Of a DNA stretch of 64,000 bases, positions 44,566 through 52,916 are shown one piece after another. Position numbers and translations under genes: made by a program. The notes under the pieces were generated by a model, which did no database searches, was not told the DNA's origin, and saw only the letters and a list, made by a program, of their open reading frames with translations. Numbering within the stretch: the stretch's first letter is position 1; each line of letters begins with the position of its first letter. Source of the DNA: Coprenecus sp902388455 (GTDB taxonomy: Bacteria; Bacteroidota; Bacteroidia; Bacteroidales; UBA932); assembly GCA_963931615.1 (NCBI GenBank), contig OZ007032.1:372001-436000 (forward strand), given 5' to 3'.

Positions 44566-45507
44566 ATGAAGGGAAAGATCTACCATCTATGTTACACCTC
44601 CCACGGCGAGGTTCTATGTAGAAAGTATCTGGATTACTGCATGCTGTTCAATTGTATCGCTCAGGCAACGATTGGCACTGACGCTCAGTTGCTTGCGTAT
44701 GCCATTATGTCCACACACGTTCATCTCATAGTGATAACGGAGCATCCGGCGGCTTATATCCAGAGAATAAGATCGTCTTACACTCAGATGTTTAACAGAC
44801 GGTATTATCGAAAAGGGACATTAGGAGAACCGTCATTCTATTTTGTGGAACTGATAGGGAGGCGTCATGTTACAGCTGCGATAAGTTATGTTCTGAGAAA
44901 CCCCGTGCATCATGAACTGACATCGAATCCGTATGATTATGAGTTCTCGTCTATCGGTTTGTATTTCAGGAAAGAAACGAGGAGGCCGGAGGACACGCGC
45001 CCTAAGAAAGCGGCAAAGCCTTTCGCTGCAATAATCCGCAGAGATAACAGGCAGAGGCTTCCGGAGGGATTGGTATTTGATGATGAAACTGGACAGATAG
45101 AACCGTCTCAGCTGGTGAACAGTGCTGTGGTAGAGGGATTTTTCGGTTCTTACGCTGCGTTTGATTATGGTCTTCAAAGGCGTGACTATCAAGTGTGGGA
45201 AACGGAACAGTTGCAGGATAGGGACGGACAGTCAGCGATAACGGTCGGAATTATTGAGCCTTATCTTTCCGGCAAAGACCTTGAGCGTATTTTGACTCAA
45301 AGCAAGCAATGGGCAAAGGAAAAACCGATTCTGGATATGGATGTTTGTGCGTTAGTGGATGAAAAGTATGTGCCGGGGTATGGCAAGAAAAGTTACGCGC
45401 AACTTACGGATTCAGAAAAAGTAGCGATAGCAGATAGCATCAGGCGGCAGTATGGCGTAGGAAAGGCTGTGCTTTCGCGGTGTCTTGGGATAGTGCTTTG
45501 CAAATAG
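44566..45507 (+). CDS. REP-associated tyrosine transposase (RAYT), HUH/Y1 family
   Basis: A 313-residue Y1 (IS200-like) nuclease. The HUH motif is H51-V-H53 in MSTHVHLIV, and the single catalytic tyrosine is Y108 in AISYVLRNPV, matching the Y-x-x-x-NPV pattern of RAYTs. The C-terminal part (about 255-313, LTDSEKVAIADSIRR then VGKAVLSRCLGI) looks like a DNA-binding HTH. RAYTs cut single-stranded hairpin DNA and are single-copy, chromosomally domesticated relatives of IS200/IS605 transposases. Here the gene is followed 36 bp after its stop by a palindrome array. The gene is more AT-rich than its neighbours. Confidence 0.88.
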   Translation: MKGKIYHLCYTSHGEVLCRKYLDYCMLFNCIAQATIGTDAQLLAYAIMSTHVHLIVITEHPAAYIQRIRSSYTQMFNRRYYRKGTLGEPSFYFVELIGRRHVTAAISYVLRNPVHHELTSNPYDYEFSSIGLYFRKETRRPEDTRPKKAAKPFAAIIRRDNRQRLPEGLVFDDETGQIEPSQLVNSAVVEGFFGSYAAFDYGLQRRDYQVWETEQLQDRDGQSAITVGIIEPYLSGKDLERILTQSKQWAKEKPILDMDVCALVDEKYVPGYGKKSYAQLTDSEKVAIADSIRRQYGVGKAVLSRCLGIVLCK

Positions 45508-45542
45508 GGAATATGGACTGTCGGGGCGGTGGCGTTTCTGTC

Positions 45543-45950
45543 CACCTTCGGAAGGTGTGTAGAAAACGCGGGAAACATGCTCACCTTCGGAAGGTGGAAT
45601 CGGCACGATGTGTCGGCCAACGTGGCTACAATAGTCTCTCGGGGCGGTAGTGCTTCTGCCCACCTTTGGAAGGTGTGTAGAAAACGCGGGAAACATGCTC
45701 ACCTTCGGAAGGTGGAATCGGCACGATGTGTCGGCCAACGTGGCTACAATAGTCTCTCGGGGCGGTAGTGCTTCTGCCCACCTTTGGAAGGTGTGTGGAA
45801 AACGTGGGAAACATGCTCACCTTCGGAAGGTGGAATCGGCACGATGTGTCGGCAAATGTGGCTACAATAGGCTCCCGGGGCGGTGACGTTTCTGCTCACC
45901 TTCGGAAGGTGTGTGGAAAACGCGGGAAACATGCTCACCTTCCGAAGGTG
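45543..45950 (+). repeat. Tandem array of four 118-bp REP units, locus D
   Basis: Eight 15-bp palindromes of the form CACCTT(C/T)(G/C)GAAGGTG start at 45543, 45582, 45661, 45700, 45779, 45818, 45897 and 45936. Within a pair the offset is always 39 bp; pair-to-pair offset is always 118 bp. The pair spacer carries GAAAACGCGGGAAACATGCT, and the 64-bp inter-pair segments are nearly identical across units. The array begins 36 bp after the RAYT stop, the typical arrangement of a REPtron. Confidence 0.93.
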
Positions 45951-45969
45951 GAATGCGACGAAATAAGAA

Positions 45970-45998
45970 ACCGGCGGAGCGCACGCGACTCCACCGGT
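45970..45998 (-). terminator. Hairpin terminator for the BACON lipoprotein gene
   Basis: ACCGGCGGAG (45970-45979) pairs with CTCCACCGGT (45989-45998) with one mismatch, 70 bp after the minus-strand stop; in the direction of transcription TTTCTTATTT follows. Confidence 0.55.
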
Positions 45999-46068
45999 TC
46001 GGTCCTCACAGTTTAAGTGCATCGTTCCCTTGGACTGAGTGCAGTTACAGAAGGGGCGTCAAAGAGAA

Positions 46069-47370
46069 TCAGTCGTAAGAGACGGTGACGGTCAGGCCCT
46101 GATCTGTTTCTCTGGGTTCGTCGGCGGGTGCAGGCTCGGAGAGAGTAATCTCAAGGTCGTCTCTGTTGTAGTACTTTTCGTCTCCGTTGAGGTGGAAATT
46201 ATCCGGATTTTTGATTTTAACAGTTGCGCTCCGGCTGTACTTGGTGACGGTCATAGGCACTGAGGAGTGGGTCTGTATCATGTCTCCGTCAGCATCGAAC
46301 TCGATGTCGCCGGTCAGGTCGTCTATGGAACTGGAGTACTGGATGTAGGTCCAGGTCCAGGTGCGCTGTGTCTCTTCTTCGGTGAATTCAGATTTCGCCA
46401 TGAATGATTCGTAGTCCTCATCTCCGACTGTTCTGTCCCCGTCATACAGCCCGGTGGACGGCAGGAATATGTGGGCGCTCCTGTTCCCCGCCAGTCCCAA
46501 AAGGCTTGTGAAGCCCATAGTGACACCTTCGTTCTGATTGAGATAACTCAGGAATAAGTTGAAGTCCAGATAACCTGTGTTCTCATATTCTGTTACGACC
46601 GGCGAATACTTCTGGTCGTCATACGTCATGAGGGACAGGTCTCCGTTTTCCCACGTGTATGTGAATTTCCCGGAATTGACATCTTTCAGGTAGTCGTCCT
46701 GGTCGTATGTGACATCCCATCGCATGCCGTCGGTTTCAAAAGCGGTCGCCTTCCCTTCCTCGTCCACAATGAATTTGCCCATATCCGACATTATGACTTC
46801 ACCTTCCCTGTATTCAAAATTGAAACTCTGAGGATACGGGAACTCATCGGCATAATGGAGGGAGGACATTCTGCCCTGGTCATCGTATTCAAATGTCCAG
46901 GTGCAGGATGCGGGAGATCCTTCATCATAGGGAGCCCCGTCATAAAGCTGCTCAAGCAATATGCTCCTGGGCATTTTCCCGGTCGGTTGCTCCGGCTCTT
47001 CCGGCTCCTCTTCGGCAGCACCTTCCTGAGTGACAGTCACCGTGGCCTCGTCAGTCCCGCAGGTAATGTTGACGGTAGCGGTGCGGGCATCAGCCTCACC
47101 GTTTGCGGCAGCCGACAGGGTCGCGGAGATCTCTCCAGCCTTACCGGAAGCAGGCGAAATACTCAGCCACTCCCCGCCCTCGACTGCAGCGGTCCAGTCA
47201 GCGGTAGTGGTAAAGGAAATGACGGTATCTGTCTCAGCGGCGGGCAGTGTCATCTCAGCCTCTGAGTGCAGGGATACGGAGCCATCGCCGTTATCAGACG
47301 TTTCGTGGCAGCCGACGGCCATCAGCGCTGCAACGGCAGCAGTAGCAAGGATAAGTGTAAAATGTCTCAT
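46069..47370 (-). CDS. Secreted BACON-domain lipoprotein with DUF4595-like C-terminus
   Basis: A 433-residue protein with signal MRHFTLILATAAVAALMAVGC (lipobox). Residues about 45-115 form a BACON domain (TTADWTAAVEGGEWLSISP to TVTVTQ), followed by a Glu/Pro-rich linker (about 118-130). The rest (about 140-433) has Tyr/Asp strand repeats (WTFEYDDQGRMSS, WDVTYDQDDYLKDV, FTYTWENGDL) as in DUF4595 lipoproteins. BACON domains are linked to glycan or mucin binding at the surface; the ligand here is unknown. Confidence 0.85.
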   Translation of the reverse strand: MRHFTLILATAAVAALMAVGCHETSDNGDGSVSLHSEAEMTLPAAETDTVISFTTTADWTAAVEGGEWLSISPASGKAGEISATLSAAANGEADARTATVNITCGTDEATVTVTQEGAAEEEPEEPEQPTGKMPRSILLEQLYDGAPYDEGSPASCTWTFEYDDQGRMSSLHYADEFPYPQSFNFEYREGEVIMSDMGKFIVDEEGKATAFETDGMRWDVTYDQDDYLKDVNSGKFTYTWENGDLSLMTYDDQKYSPVVTEYENTGYLDFNLFLSYLNQNEGVTMGFTSLLGLAGNRSAHIFLPSTGLYDGDRTVGDEDYESFMAKSEFTEEETQRTWTWTYIQYSSSIDDLTGDIEFDADGDMIQTHSSVPMTVTKYSRSATVKIKNPDNFHLNGDEKYYNRDDLEITLSEPAPADEPRETDQGLTVTVSYD

Positions 47371-47463
47371 ATTCTGTAGAAATTTTGTTTATGCAAAGTA
47401 ATGAACAATAACGAATCGAGTCAATCGCGGAAAACCATGATTTTAAACGGTTCCGCGCTTTCC

Positions 47464-47517
47464 CACCTTCGGAAGGTGTGTAGAAAATGCAGGGAAAGTC
47501 CTCACCTTCGGAAGGTG
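47464..47517 (+). repeat. REP-like paired palindrome, locus E
   Basis: CACCTTCGGAAGGTG at 47464-47478 and 47503-47517, 39 bp apart, with spacer core AGAAAATGCAGGGAAA. Same orientation as the main array. Lies between the BACON gene's start and the 3' end of the NarL-type regulator. Confidence 0.87.
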
Positions 47518-47589
47518 GGGCGGATGAGTGAGTGCAGGAAGGACGGAAGGGGGTATGGAGGAATGTGGTGGAAGGGGTGTGGGGCAGGC

Positions 47590-48300
47590 CTACTGCAGGC
47601 GGGCAGGGGGTATGAGGCCGAGGGTGATGGCTTTCATGACCATGTCGGCGGCGTTGGTGGCCCCGAGCTTGCGCATGATGTGGCTGCGGTGGGACTCGAC
47701 GGTGTTCTCGGTGATGTAGAGGATAGATGCGATCTCGCGGGAGTCCTTGCCGTTGGCCACCAGCCGGAGTACTTCGAGTTCTTTCGGGGAGAGGGGGGAG
47801 CATCCGGACACGTTTTTGCTGCCGGAGGCGATCTGTGACGGCTGTCGTTGTCTGGGAGCGGTCTGTGACGGCTGCAGCTGCCCGGGATGTCTTTGTGCTG
47901 GGAATTGTGCGGGGGATTTCTGCGTGAGGCAGGCAGCAGGGGCCTCGAGCACGCGCCGGACGGTCTGTATCAGCTCCGAGGAGTCCACGGATTTGAAGAC
48001 TGTTCCGTCCACACCGCTCTGCTCCAGTTGCCGGAGAGTCCAGATCTCCTCGTGTACCGTGTTGACGACTATGCGTATGCCGGGTGCCTCGCCGCGCAGC
48101 AGCTCGATGAGCCGGAAGCCCGGGATGTCCGGCAGTTCCAGATCCAGGACGGCGAGGTCCACGTGCGTGCCATGTGCGGCTTCAATGGCTTCCCTGCCGT
48201 TGCGGGCTGTCAGGAAACAGGCATCGGGAAAAGCATGGCCCAGAACGGTATGCAGGCCTTTCAGCACCAGGTCGTGGTCGTCTATGAGGAGTATTGTCAT
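47590..48300 (-). CDS. NarL/FixJ-type response regulator
   Basis: A 236-residue regulator: a receiver domain (1-120) with the phosphoacceptor Asp in VDLAVLDLELPD, then an unusual Gln/Pro/Ser-rich linker (about 128-168) and a LuxR HTH (about 170-232, LSPKELEVLRLVANGKDSRE, then ENTVESHRSHIMRKL). It is the partner of the TPR-type kinase, whose gene ends 34 bp upstream. The long linker is not usual for this family and may let the domains act at a distance. Confidence 0.92.
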   Translation of the reverse strand: MTILLIDDHDLVLKGLHTVLGHAFPDACFLTARNGREAIEAAHGTHVDLAVLDLELPDIPGFRLIELLRGEAPGIRIVVNTVHEEIWTLRQLEQSGVDGTVFKSVDSSELIQTVRRVLEAPAACLTQKSPAQFPAQRHPGQLQPSQTAPRQRQPSQIASGSKNVSGCSPLSPKELEVLRLVANGKDSREIASILYITENTVESHRSHIMRKLGATNAADMVMKAITLGLIPPARLQ

Positions 48301-48334
48301 GGCTGGCTGTATGGTTGGGATGTCGGAGTTGGAA

Positions 48335-50116
48335 TTATTGGCCGGAGGAAGGCAGGGGAACGTCGAGCCGGAATACCTGCATCTCCCCGGAAGCGGAGCC
48401 GGAGATGACCGCGCCGATGGCCTTGGCCCTTTCGGACATGACTGTCAGACCGATGCCCTCCCTGGAAGGGGCGGGGTCGAAGGCCCGTCCATCGTTGCTG
48501 ATGGTCAGCGACAGCACCGTGTCGGAGAGCTTCAGCGCAGCCTTGATGCGGGTGGCGCCGGAGTGCCGGATGATATTGCCCATCTGTTCCTGGAAGATCC
48601 TGTAGACCTCGTAGGCGATGCGCTCGGGGACCTGCTGCCAGGTGCGGGAGCCTTCGAGGGAGGCATTGAACCCTATGTCAGCGGAGGTCTGGGAGCGGAA
48701 GCGCTCGGTGTACATCTCCATTACCTCCTCGATATCGGAGAGATTGAACTGCGGGGGCATCATGTCATGGGAGATGGTGCGCACCTCGCTCCGCAGCCCT
48801 TCCAGCATTGACAGCACCTCCTCCCTTTCCGGGGAGTCCGGCCCCATGGCCGAAAGCTGCATCCCGATGCCCAGAAGGTCGTTGCACACCCCGTCGTGCA
48901 GGTCGCGGGCCACCCGGGCCCTCTCTTTCTCCAGTCCGTCGATGTATTTCTGAGCGAGCCGCAGCTCCTCCACTTTCTTCTGATGCCTGCGCCTGAAGAC
49001 CACTGTCAGCACCACTCCGGCCAGGACGGCAATCAGCACCACCGCTATGATGATCCACAGCTGCAGGGCCGCCCGGTTCCGGAGGGATTCCTGCTCCAGC
49101 CGGGAGATCTCCAGCTCCTTCTCGGCAGCCCCGTATTTGGCCGACCATTCGGATACCTGGGCGGTGATGTCGGCGTTGTATATGCTGTCCACAGCGAAAT
49201 AGGCTTTCTCGTAGGAGTCGGCCGCCTTGCTCCATTGTCCCATATCGGCATAGTTGCGGGCGATGTTGAGCCAGCCCGTATCCTCCCGGACGGAGGAGTT
49301 CTCGCCTGCTGTGGAAAGGAGCTTGCGGAAGATGGCATTGCTCTCGGCATAGCGTCCCATGTCCCTGAGTACCTGGGCCTGGGTCTCGCGGAATCCCAGG
49401 ACGGCCACCGACTCGGGAGGCAGCTGTTCCGCGAACTTTTCCGCCCGTGCCATGTAGTAGTCGACGGAATCCCGCTGGCCGGAGAGCTTGTGCAGAGTTA
49501 CGATCATGGTGAGGGCCGATAGCTGTTTGTCCGGCAGTCCGCTCTCTCCGGCCTTGGCCATTGCCGTGCGCAGGGCCTCCGTACCCTTGTCGAACTGCCT
49601 GTTGCGGGCGTAGATGCCTCCTGCGTTGGTGGCCGCGTACATGACCATCTCCATGTCGGTGTCATGCTCCGCCATCTGCATTGCCCGGTCGGCGTACTGC
49701 ATCGACTCCTCGTCCCGGCCCATGAACGTCAGCAGGATGGCCATGCTGGTGAGCAGTCGGGTCTTCTCGGAGACGGCCGCAGGGGAGGTCTTGTCCTGGA
49801 TGATGTCCCAGGCCCGGTTGTAGTAGTACAGGGTCGAGTCCATCATCGAGATACGGCGGTAGCATACTCCGAGAGACTGGAGGAATCCGCTGTAGGTCAA
49901 TGAGTCCTGCTCTGTGGCGGCATACCGGTCGGCAATCTCCGCCGCTTCGAGCCAGAGGCTTATGCAGCCTCTCATGTCTCCCTCGGCGAAGGATATCTCG
50001 GCGAGGCTGTCAATCTGTAGGGCATAATGAAAATCCCGCGCGGGCTCGGCCTTCAGGGAAAGGCAGCCGGCGGTGAGGGTCAGGAGCAGAAGTCCTGTCA
50101 GGAGTAAGCGGTGCAT
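48335..50116 (-). CDS. TPR-domain sensor histidine kinase (HisKA_3 type)
   Basis: 593 residues from ATG 50116, which starts a proper signal (MHRLLLTGLLLLTLTAGC); the ATG at 50167 lies upstream of the -7 box and was rejected. A periplasmic TPR region (about 35-345) precedes a transmembrane helix (about 356-380), a coiled coil and a HisKA_3 domain with the phosphoacceptor in RVARDLHDGVCNDLLG, then a HATPase with DGRAFDP and GIGLTVMSERA. It is the cognate kinase of the NarL-type regulator. The signal sensed by the TPRs is not known. Confidence 0.9.
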   Translation of the reverse strand: MHRLLLTGLLLLTLTAGCLSLKAEPARDFHYALQIDSLAEISFAEGDMRGCISLWLEAAEIADRYAATEQDSLTYSGFLQSLGVCYRRISMMDSTLYYYNRAWDIIQDKTSPAAVSEKTRLLTSMAILLTFMGRDEESMQYADRAMQMAEHDTDMEMVMYAATNAGGIYARNRQFDKGTEALRTAMAKAGESGLPDKQLSALTMIVTLHKLSGQRDSVDYYMARAEKFAEQLPPESVAVLGFRETQAQVLRDMGRYAESNAIFRKLLSTAGENSSVREDTGWLNIARNYADMGQWSKAADSYEKAYFAVDSIYNADITAQVSEWSAKYGAAEKELEISRLEQESLRNRAALQLWIIIAVVLIAVLAGVVLTVVFRRRHQKKVEELRLAQKYIDGLEKERARVARDLHDGVCNDLLGIGMQLSAMGPDSPEREEVLSMLEGLRSEVRTISHDMMPPQFNLSDIEEVMEMYTERFRSQTSADIGFNASLEGSRTWQQVPERIAYEVYRIFQEQMGNIIRHSGATRIKAALKLSDTVLSLTISNDGRAFDPAPSREGIGLTVMSERAKAIGAVISGSASGEMQVFRLDVPLPSSGQ

Positions 50117-50145
50117 AGTGGTTCCAATCAATTTTGATATGGATG

Positions 50146-50153
50146 CAAAGATA
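50146..50153 (-). promoter_or_regulatory. -7 box (TATCTTTG) for the TPR kinase operon
   Basis: Exact TAnnTTTG match on the minus strand, ending 29 nt before the chosen ATG at 50116 and downstream of the alternative ATG at 50167. It therefore decides the start. Confidence 0.6.
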
Positions 50154-50175
50154 AAGAAATCCTGCATATAGGGGT

Positions 50176-50193
50176 ATCACGGTTTTCCGTGAT
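50176..50193. terminator. Small perfect hairpin after the OmpR-type regulator
   Basis: ATCACGG (50176-50182), TTTT loop, CCGTGAT (50187-50193), 13 bp after the regulator's stop on the minus strand. No clear T-run follows, so termination is only possible. Confidence 0.35.
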
Positions 50194-50206
50194 TCGGCTG
50201 CCGGTG

Positions 50207-50932
50207 TCAGTCTGTGACCCTGAGACAATATCCTACGCCGCGGTGGCTGATGATGGAAACTGCGGGGTCGGCGGCTAAACGCTTGCGCAGACGGGTGATG
50301 TGGACGTTGAGGCTGCGGGTGGAAAAATAGTCGTCATCGCCCCAGAGCTGCTTGAGGATGAGGGTGTTGGGGACGGTCTCACCGGGACGGGAGGCGAGCA
50401 GGGCGAGGAGTTCCGCTTCCCGGGCGGGCAGGACGGTGCTGCTGCCGTCGCTCAGGCTCAGGACGGCGGTGGAAGGGTCGAAGGTGTACCGTCCCAGGGC
50501 AATGGGGGATGGGCTCTGCGCCGCTGCCGCCCTGGCCCTCTGCCGTCCGAGCAGGGCATGGATGCGCACTATCAGCTCGCTCATGGCGAAGGGCTTGCGG
50601 ATGTAGTCCTGGGCCCCGAGCTCGAAGCCGCGGACCACGTCTTCTGCTCCGGAGCGAGCCGAGAGGAAGAGCACCGGGACGTTCTCGCCGCATATTCCCT
50701 CCTGTCTCAGCCGCTTGACGAAGGTGAAGCCGTCCATTGTGGGCATCATGATGTCAGTGACCACGACCTCCGGCCGGAATTCCGCCGCAGCCCGCAGTCC
50801 GTCCGCGCCATTGTAGGCGCAGCGCACCTCGAAGCCCTTCTCCGAGAGGGTGTCGGCGATGATGCCCGCCAGGGTCCGCTCGTCCTCGACGAGGAGCAGC
50901 CGTATTTTTTCGTTATTATCCGTATTGTTCAT
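50207..50932 (-). CDS. OmpR/PhoB-type response regulator (RprY-like)
   Basis: A 241-residue regulator: a receiver domain with EDE acidic pocket and phosphoacceptor Asp in VVVTDIMMPTMDGF, TKPF-type lysine in YIRKPFAMSEL, then a winged-helix domain (about 145-240, LILKQLWGDDDYFSTRSLNV, ending HRGVGYCLRV). It resembles RprY of Bacteroides by order and motifs. It follows its kinase gene by 30 bp. I infer that it binds the TTAAC-N4-GTTAA sites upstream of its own operon and of GLPGLI genes. Confidence 0.92.
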   Translation of the reverse strand: MNNTDNNEKIRLLLVEDERTLAGIIADTLSEKGFEVRCAYNGADGLRAAAEFRPEVVVTDIMMPTMDGFTFVKRLRQEGICGENVPVLFLSARSGAEDVVRGFELGAQDYIRKPFAMSELIVRIHALLGRQRARAAAAQSPSPIALGRYTFDPSTAVLSLSDGSSTVLPAREAELLALLASRPGETVPNTLILKQLWGDDDYFSTRSLNVHITRLRKRLAADPAVSIISHRGVGYCLRVTD

Positions 50933-50962
50933 GATGTCCGTATTTGTTGTAGTGTTCTGCCG

Positions 50963-52519
50963 TTATTGTCCCTTATAGCCTCGGTCACCGGACGAAAGTT
51001 TCCTGCCGTGCACCGGCAGGACGATGCTGAACACGGAGCCGCCGCCCGGAGCGGGACTGACGCTGATGGTCCCGCCGTGCTTTTCCACCACGAGGCGGCT
51101 GTAGTAGAGGCCGATGCCGAAGCCCCTGACATTCTGCACGTCGCCTGTGGGGATGCGGTAGTATTTCTCGAAGATGCGGCGGCGCTGGGAGGCGGGGATG
51201 CCGATGCCATTGTCCTGCACCTCGATGCGGATGCTGCCGTCGGCGCCTGCTCTCCGGAGGCGGACGGTGATTTCGGGGGAGGCGGAGGAATATTTGACCG
51301 CATTGTCCAGGATGTTGGAGATGGCGGCGGAGATGTGGAAGGCGTCGGCGGTGATGGCGGGCGCGGGACCTTCGGGGTAGTCCTCGGTGATGCGGGCGCG
51401 GCCGGCGGTGCTGACGGTCAGCTCGGTGCAGAGGCGGTGGAGCATTGTCCTAAGGTCGCAGGGGGCGGGGTTCAATGCCAGGTCGTCCCGCTCCTGGAGG
51501 GAGATGTCGAGGATGCGGCAGACCATTGCGGAGAGTGCTCCGAGCTGGTCGCGGATAATCTCCAGGTAGCGTCGGCGGCGTTCGGGGTCCTCGTCGGCGG
51601 AATAGTCGAGCATGGCCTCGCTGGCTGCTGACGCGGTAGCTATCGGGGTCTTGAGCTCGTGGGTGATGTTGTGGGTCAGGTCGCGGCGCATCTCGCTTAG
51701 GGTCTTCTGGCGGAATACGGTGTGAAGCAGGTAGATGTAACTGAAGCAAAGAATGGCGGTGATGGCGAGGATGCCGGTGATGAGGCCTGCCATTTCCCGT
51801 AGGAAGTCCCGGGAGGGGTCGGTCATCTGCACGGTGCAGACTATCCGGGGTGTGTGGTCATCTATGAGTATCGTGCGGGTAAATGTCACCGGCTTGTTTA
51901 TGACCGTGCTGTCGGAGTACAGTATACTGGATACGGAGTCCCTGTCAGGGGTGACGGTGAAGGAACCGGTGATTTTCACGTCAGGGCCGAATCCGTCGAG
52001 AAAATGCATCAGGGAGTCCATCGATATGTTTATGCCCGTAGTATCTCTGGCTTCGGTTCCTACGGTGACCGAGCAGGGGTAGGATATGTCCTTGTAGCGC
52101 AGTATGGCGTAGAATGTCAGCAGGAAGTTGGAGGTGTGGAAACCTGTCAGACTGTCGGTGTCCGGGATTGTAGTCATGATACGGCGGATGGCATCGGTGT
52201 AGGTTGTCCCGCTTTTGTAGACCTTGATGGAGGCAATATTTTCCATCGGTATGCTCCCGAGCATGTCCTGAAAAAAGTCGGATCCGTAAGTGCTGTCGGT
52301 CTCAAGCAGGATGATGCTCTTTCCTTTTGTCGTGCGGGCCTCCCTCTCGGCGGAGACGGCCTCATCCAGGGCGGAGTTTATCCTGTCCTCGAATTCCCGC
52401 TGCCGGTCGCGATACGAGTCTACGAGCCACACCATCGTAAGGGTGATGGCTGCGACGAGGGCCGCTCCGACGGCTGTCCCTATGAGGATGAATGTGCGTC
52501 TGCTCTGCATGGTCTTCAT
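50963..52519 (-). CDS. Two-TM sensor histidine kinase (RprX-like)
   Basis: About 518 residues from ATG 52519 (a GTG at 52567 lies next to the promoter and was rejected). A transmembrane helix (about 9-31), a periplasmic sensor region (about 32-255), a second helix (about 258-282), an H-box (LTHNITHELKTPIATA), N-box (ISNILDNAVKYSS) and G-boxes (VQDNGIGIP, GFGIGLYYS). It phosphorylates the downstream OmpR-type regulator. A -7 box and a palindromic operator lie directly upstream, which suggests autoregulation. Confidence 0.92.
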   Translation of the reverse strand: MKTMQSRRTFILIGTAVGAALVAAITLTMVWLVDSYRDRQREFEDRINSALDEAVSAEREARTTKGKSIILLETDSTYGSDFFQDMLGSIPMENIASIKVYKSGTTYTDAIRRIMTTIPDTDSLTGFHTSNFLLTFYAILRYKDISYPCSVTVGTEARDTTGINISMDSLMHFLDGFGPDVKITGSFTVTPDRDSVSSILYSDSTVINKPVTFTRTILIDDHTPRIVCTVQMTDPSRDFLREMAGLITGILAITAILCFSYIYLLHTVFRQKTLSEMRRDLTHNITHELKTPIATASAASEAMLDYSADEDPERRRRYLEIIRDQLGALSAMVCRILDISLQERDDLALNPAPCDLRTMLHRLCTELTVSTAGRARITEDYPEGPAPAITADAFHISAAISNILDNAVKYSSASPEITVRLRRAGADGSIRIEVQDNGIGIPASQRRRIFEKYYRIPTGDVQNVRGFGIGLYYSRLVVEKHGGTISVSPAPGGGSVFSIVLPVHGRKLSSGDRGYKGQ

Positions 52520-52569
52520 GCTCCGGTGGTTTGTTGTACGTGGGGCGGTACGTTGTACGTGCCGCACTG

Positions 52570-52577
52570 CAAATATA
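52570..52577 (-). promoter_or_regulatory. -7 box (TATATTTG) for the RprXY-like operon
   Basis: Exact match on the minus strand, 50 nt before the kinase ATG. Its centre is 38 bp from the centre of the TTAAC-N4-GTTAA site at 52605-52618. Confidence 0.65.
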
Positions 52578-52604
52578 CACAGGGTTTCCGGACATCCGCA
52601 GAAA

Positions 52605-52618
52605 TTAACATTCGTTAA
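52605..52618. promoter_or_regulatory. Candidate response-regulator operator (TTAAC-N4-GTTAA), kinase side
   Basis: TTAACATTCGTTAA sits at about -45 relative to the start expected from the -7 box at 52570-52577, a normal activator position for an OmpR-family regulator. Confidence 0.6.
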
Positions 52619-52625
52619 CCTGTCT

Positions 52626-52797
52626 CACCTTCCGAAGGTGTGCTGTTTTTCCGCATTTTCGCCTCACCTTCCGAAGGTGCGTAGAAGCAGAGCCCCCACG
52701 AGAGCCTGCTGTAGCTGCGTTTCTCCCTACATTGTGCCCGTCCCACCTTCCGAAGGTGTGCTGTTTTTCCGCATTTTCGCCTCACCTTCCGAAGGTG
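52626..52797 (-). repeat. Two 118-bp REP units, locus F
   Basis: CACCTTCCGAAGGTG at 52626, 52665, 52744 and 52783: pair offset 39, unit offset 118. The minus-strand inter-pair segment aligns with that of locus D (GGCAC(A/G)ATGT, GCTACA, CTCTCG, TGCTTCT in order). The array lies exactly between the two divergent operator sites. Confidence 0.9.
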
Positions 52798-52817
52798 TGC
52801 AGAGGCCTTCCCGGGAG

Positions 52818-52853
52818 GTTAAGAGTTGTTAACATTTGTTAGGCATCTGTTGA
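52818..52853 (+). promoter_or_regulatory. Candidate operator of the first GLPGLI gene (four GTTAA-type repeats)
   Basis: GTTAA (52818), GTTAA (52828), GTTAG (52838) and GTTGA (52849) are spaced 10, 10 and 11 bp, about one helical turn, as expected for head-to-tail OmpR-family binding. TTAACATTTGTTAG at 52829-52842 is the palindromic form of the same site. Confidence 0.55.
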
Positions 52854-52876
52854 TGTTCAGGATGCATCCGGTAAGG

Positions 52877-52884
52877 TAATTTTG
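52877..52884 (+). promoter_or_regulatory. -7 box TAATTTTG of the first GLPGLI gene
   Basis: Exact TAnnTTTG match 32 nt upstream of the ATG at 52917, downstream of the GTTAA repeat series. Confidence 0.6.
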
Positions 52885-52916
52885 CTGTCGGAAAACAATC
52901 AAAACCGAATGATGAT

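Larger units (their letters stand above)
45508..46068. other. 561-bp region between the RAYT gene and the BACON lipoprotein
   Basis: Filled by the four-unit palindrome array and a terminator hairpin for the minus-strand lipoprotein gene. Reading frames through it, on both strands, are by-products of the repeats. Confidence 0.7.
52520..52916. other. 397-bp divergent control region between the kinase and GLPGLI genes
   Basis: Order left to right: kinase -7 box, operator, two REP units, a series of GTTAA repeats, GLPGLI -7 box. No gene is seen. Confidence 0.7.

Noticed and set aside
45543..45950. CRISPR array
   Set aside because: Repeats are 15-bp palindromes with alternating 24- and 64-bp gaps, the gaps are conserved rather than unique, and no cas gene is present. 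The RAYT neighbour explains the array better.
50117..50167. Longer start of the TPR kinase (ATG 50167)
   Set aside because: The -7 box at 50146-50153 lies downstream of it, and the shorter form gives a normal signal peptide.
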